64,000 bases of DNA from Carbonatibacter sp965199245 (GTDB lineage Bacteria; Pseudomonadota; Alphaproteobacteria; Kiloniellales; Kiloniellaceae). This document shows positions 63,898-64,000 of this stretch, piece by piece (positions within the stretch are counted from its first letter, which is position 1; each line of letters begins with the position of its first letter). The notes beneath the pieces are model-generated. The model was not told where the DNA came from. It ran no database searches and worked only from the letters and a program-made list of their open reading frames with translations. The stretch is from NCBI GenBank assembly GCA_965199245.1, contig CBDAQP010000001.1:620001-684000 (forward strand). The letters are read 5' to 3'. A program made the translations under genes and the position numbers.

Positions 63898-64000
63898 GTG
63901 TTCAAAAAACGAAAATTGAGAATTTTATTGCCGAACAACGAAATAGAACATATTCTCAAAATGAGACAAGTAAATGTTTTGATCCATAATTCAGACCCGT
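63898..64000 (+). other. Window edge; open frame, possible partial gene
   Basis: A GTG directly after the HEPN stop opens a frame without stops to the edge (FKKRKLRILLPNNEIEHILK…). GGATGAG lies seven bases before it. A gene cannot be confirmed from 34 codons. Confidence 0.2.

Overview
The window looks like chromosome from an alphaproteobacterium, probably Rhodospirillales-like. The evidence is gene content and order: a DUF3576-leuS-lptE-holA operon, a DUF2842 protein, a ~1600-residue NAD-glutamate dehydrogenase, an RNase E with a long acidic insert in its S1 domain, B12-dependent NrdJ, and the cluster accB-accC-aat-DUF2155-mlaD-NDUFA12. The genus is not determined.

Layout. 1-7700 is an accessory island: a type IV toxin-antitoxin pair (AbiEi/AbiEii), a large GHKL ATPase with a C-terminal PD-(D/E)XK-like segment, and many nested, decayed insertion sequences of the IS5 (TNA target, IS1031-like), IS3 and IS630 families. 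7.7-18.2 kb is minus-strand housekeeping: xthA, a class I amidotransferase, holA, lptE, leuS, DUF3576, grpE, ribA, DUF971, Trm112, a Lon-N protein and a YbbN-like thioredoxin. A tRNA-Gly(GCC) separates this from a plus-strand run ending in NAD-GDH. 24.6-31.3 kb is one 2240-residue autotransporter with three near-identical internal blocks. 31.5-35.4 kb holds envelope genes (PBP1A, AmiC). 35.5-38.6 kb holds rne behind a long, hairpin-rich leader. 38.7-48.4 kb holds ohr, a GGT-like lipoprotein, a BepA-like M48 protease, a DsbA-like protein, aroQ, accB, accC, aat, DUF2155, MlaD and NDUFA12. 48.9-58.4 kb holds nrdJ, ridA, pyruvate carboxylase and an FAD-dependent ferredoxin reductase. 58.4-64 kb is a second accessory island: IS5 and IS630 relics, a HigBA-like toxin-antitoxin pair on a probably leaderless transcript, a phage-like gene fragment, another IS5-family relic, and a HEPN-motif protein at the edge.

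How the genes work together. The core blocks cover DNA polymerase assembly (HolA), LPS and phospholipid transport (LptE, MlaD), peptidoglycan synthesis and cleavage (PBP1A, AmiC), fatty-acid initiation (AccBC), anaplerosis (pyruvate carboxylase, NAD-GDH), dNTP supply (NrdJ) and RNA decay (RNase E). Both islands combine defence or toxin genes with IS wreckage. In several places an IS end has become the stop codon or 3' edge of a host gene (abiEii, xthA, the ferredoxin reductase). The strongest candidates for something little described are the GHKL/nuclease protein with the remnant of an upstream partner, and the AbiEii toxin with a WYL-like C-terminal part.
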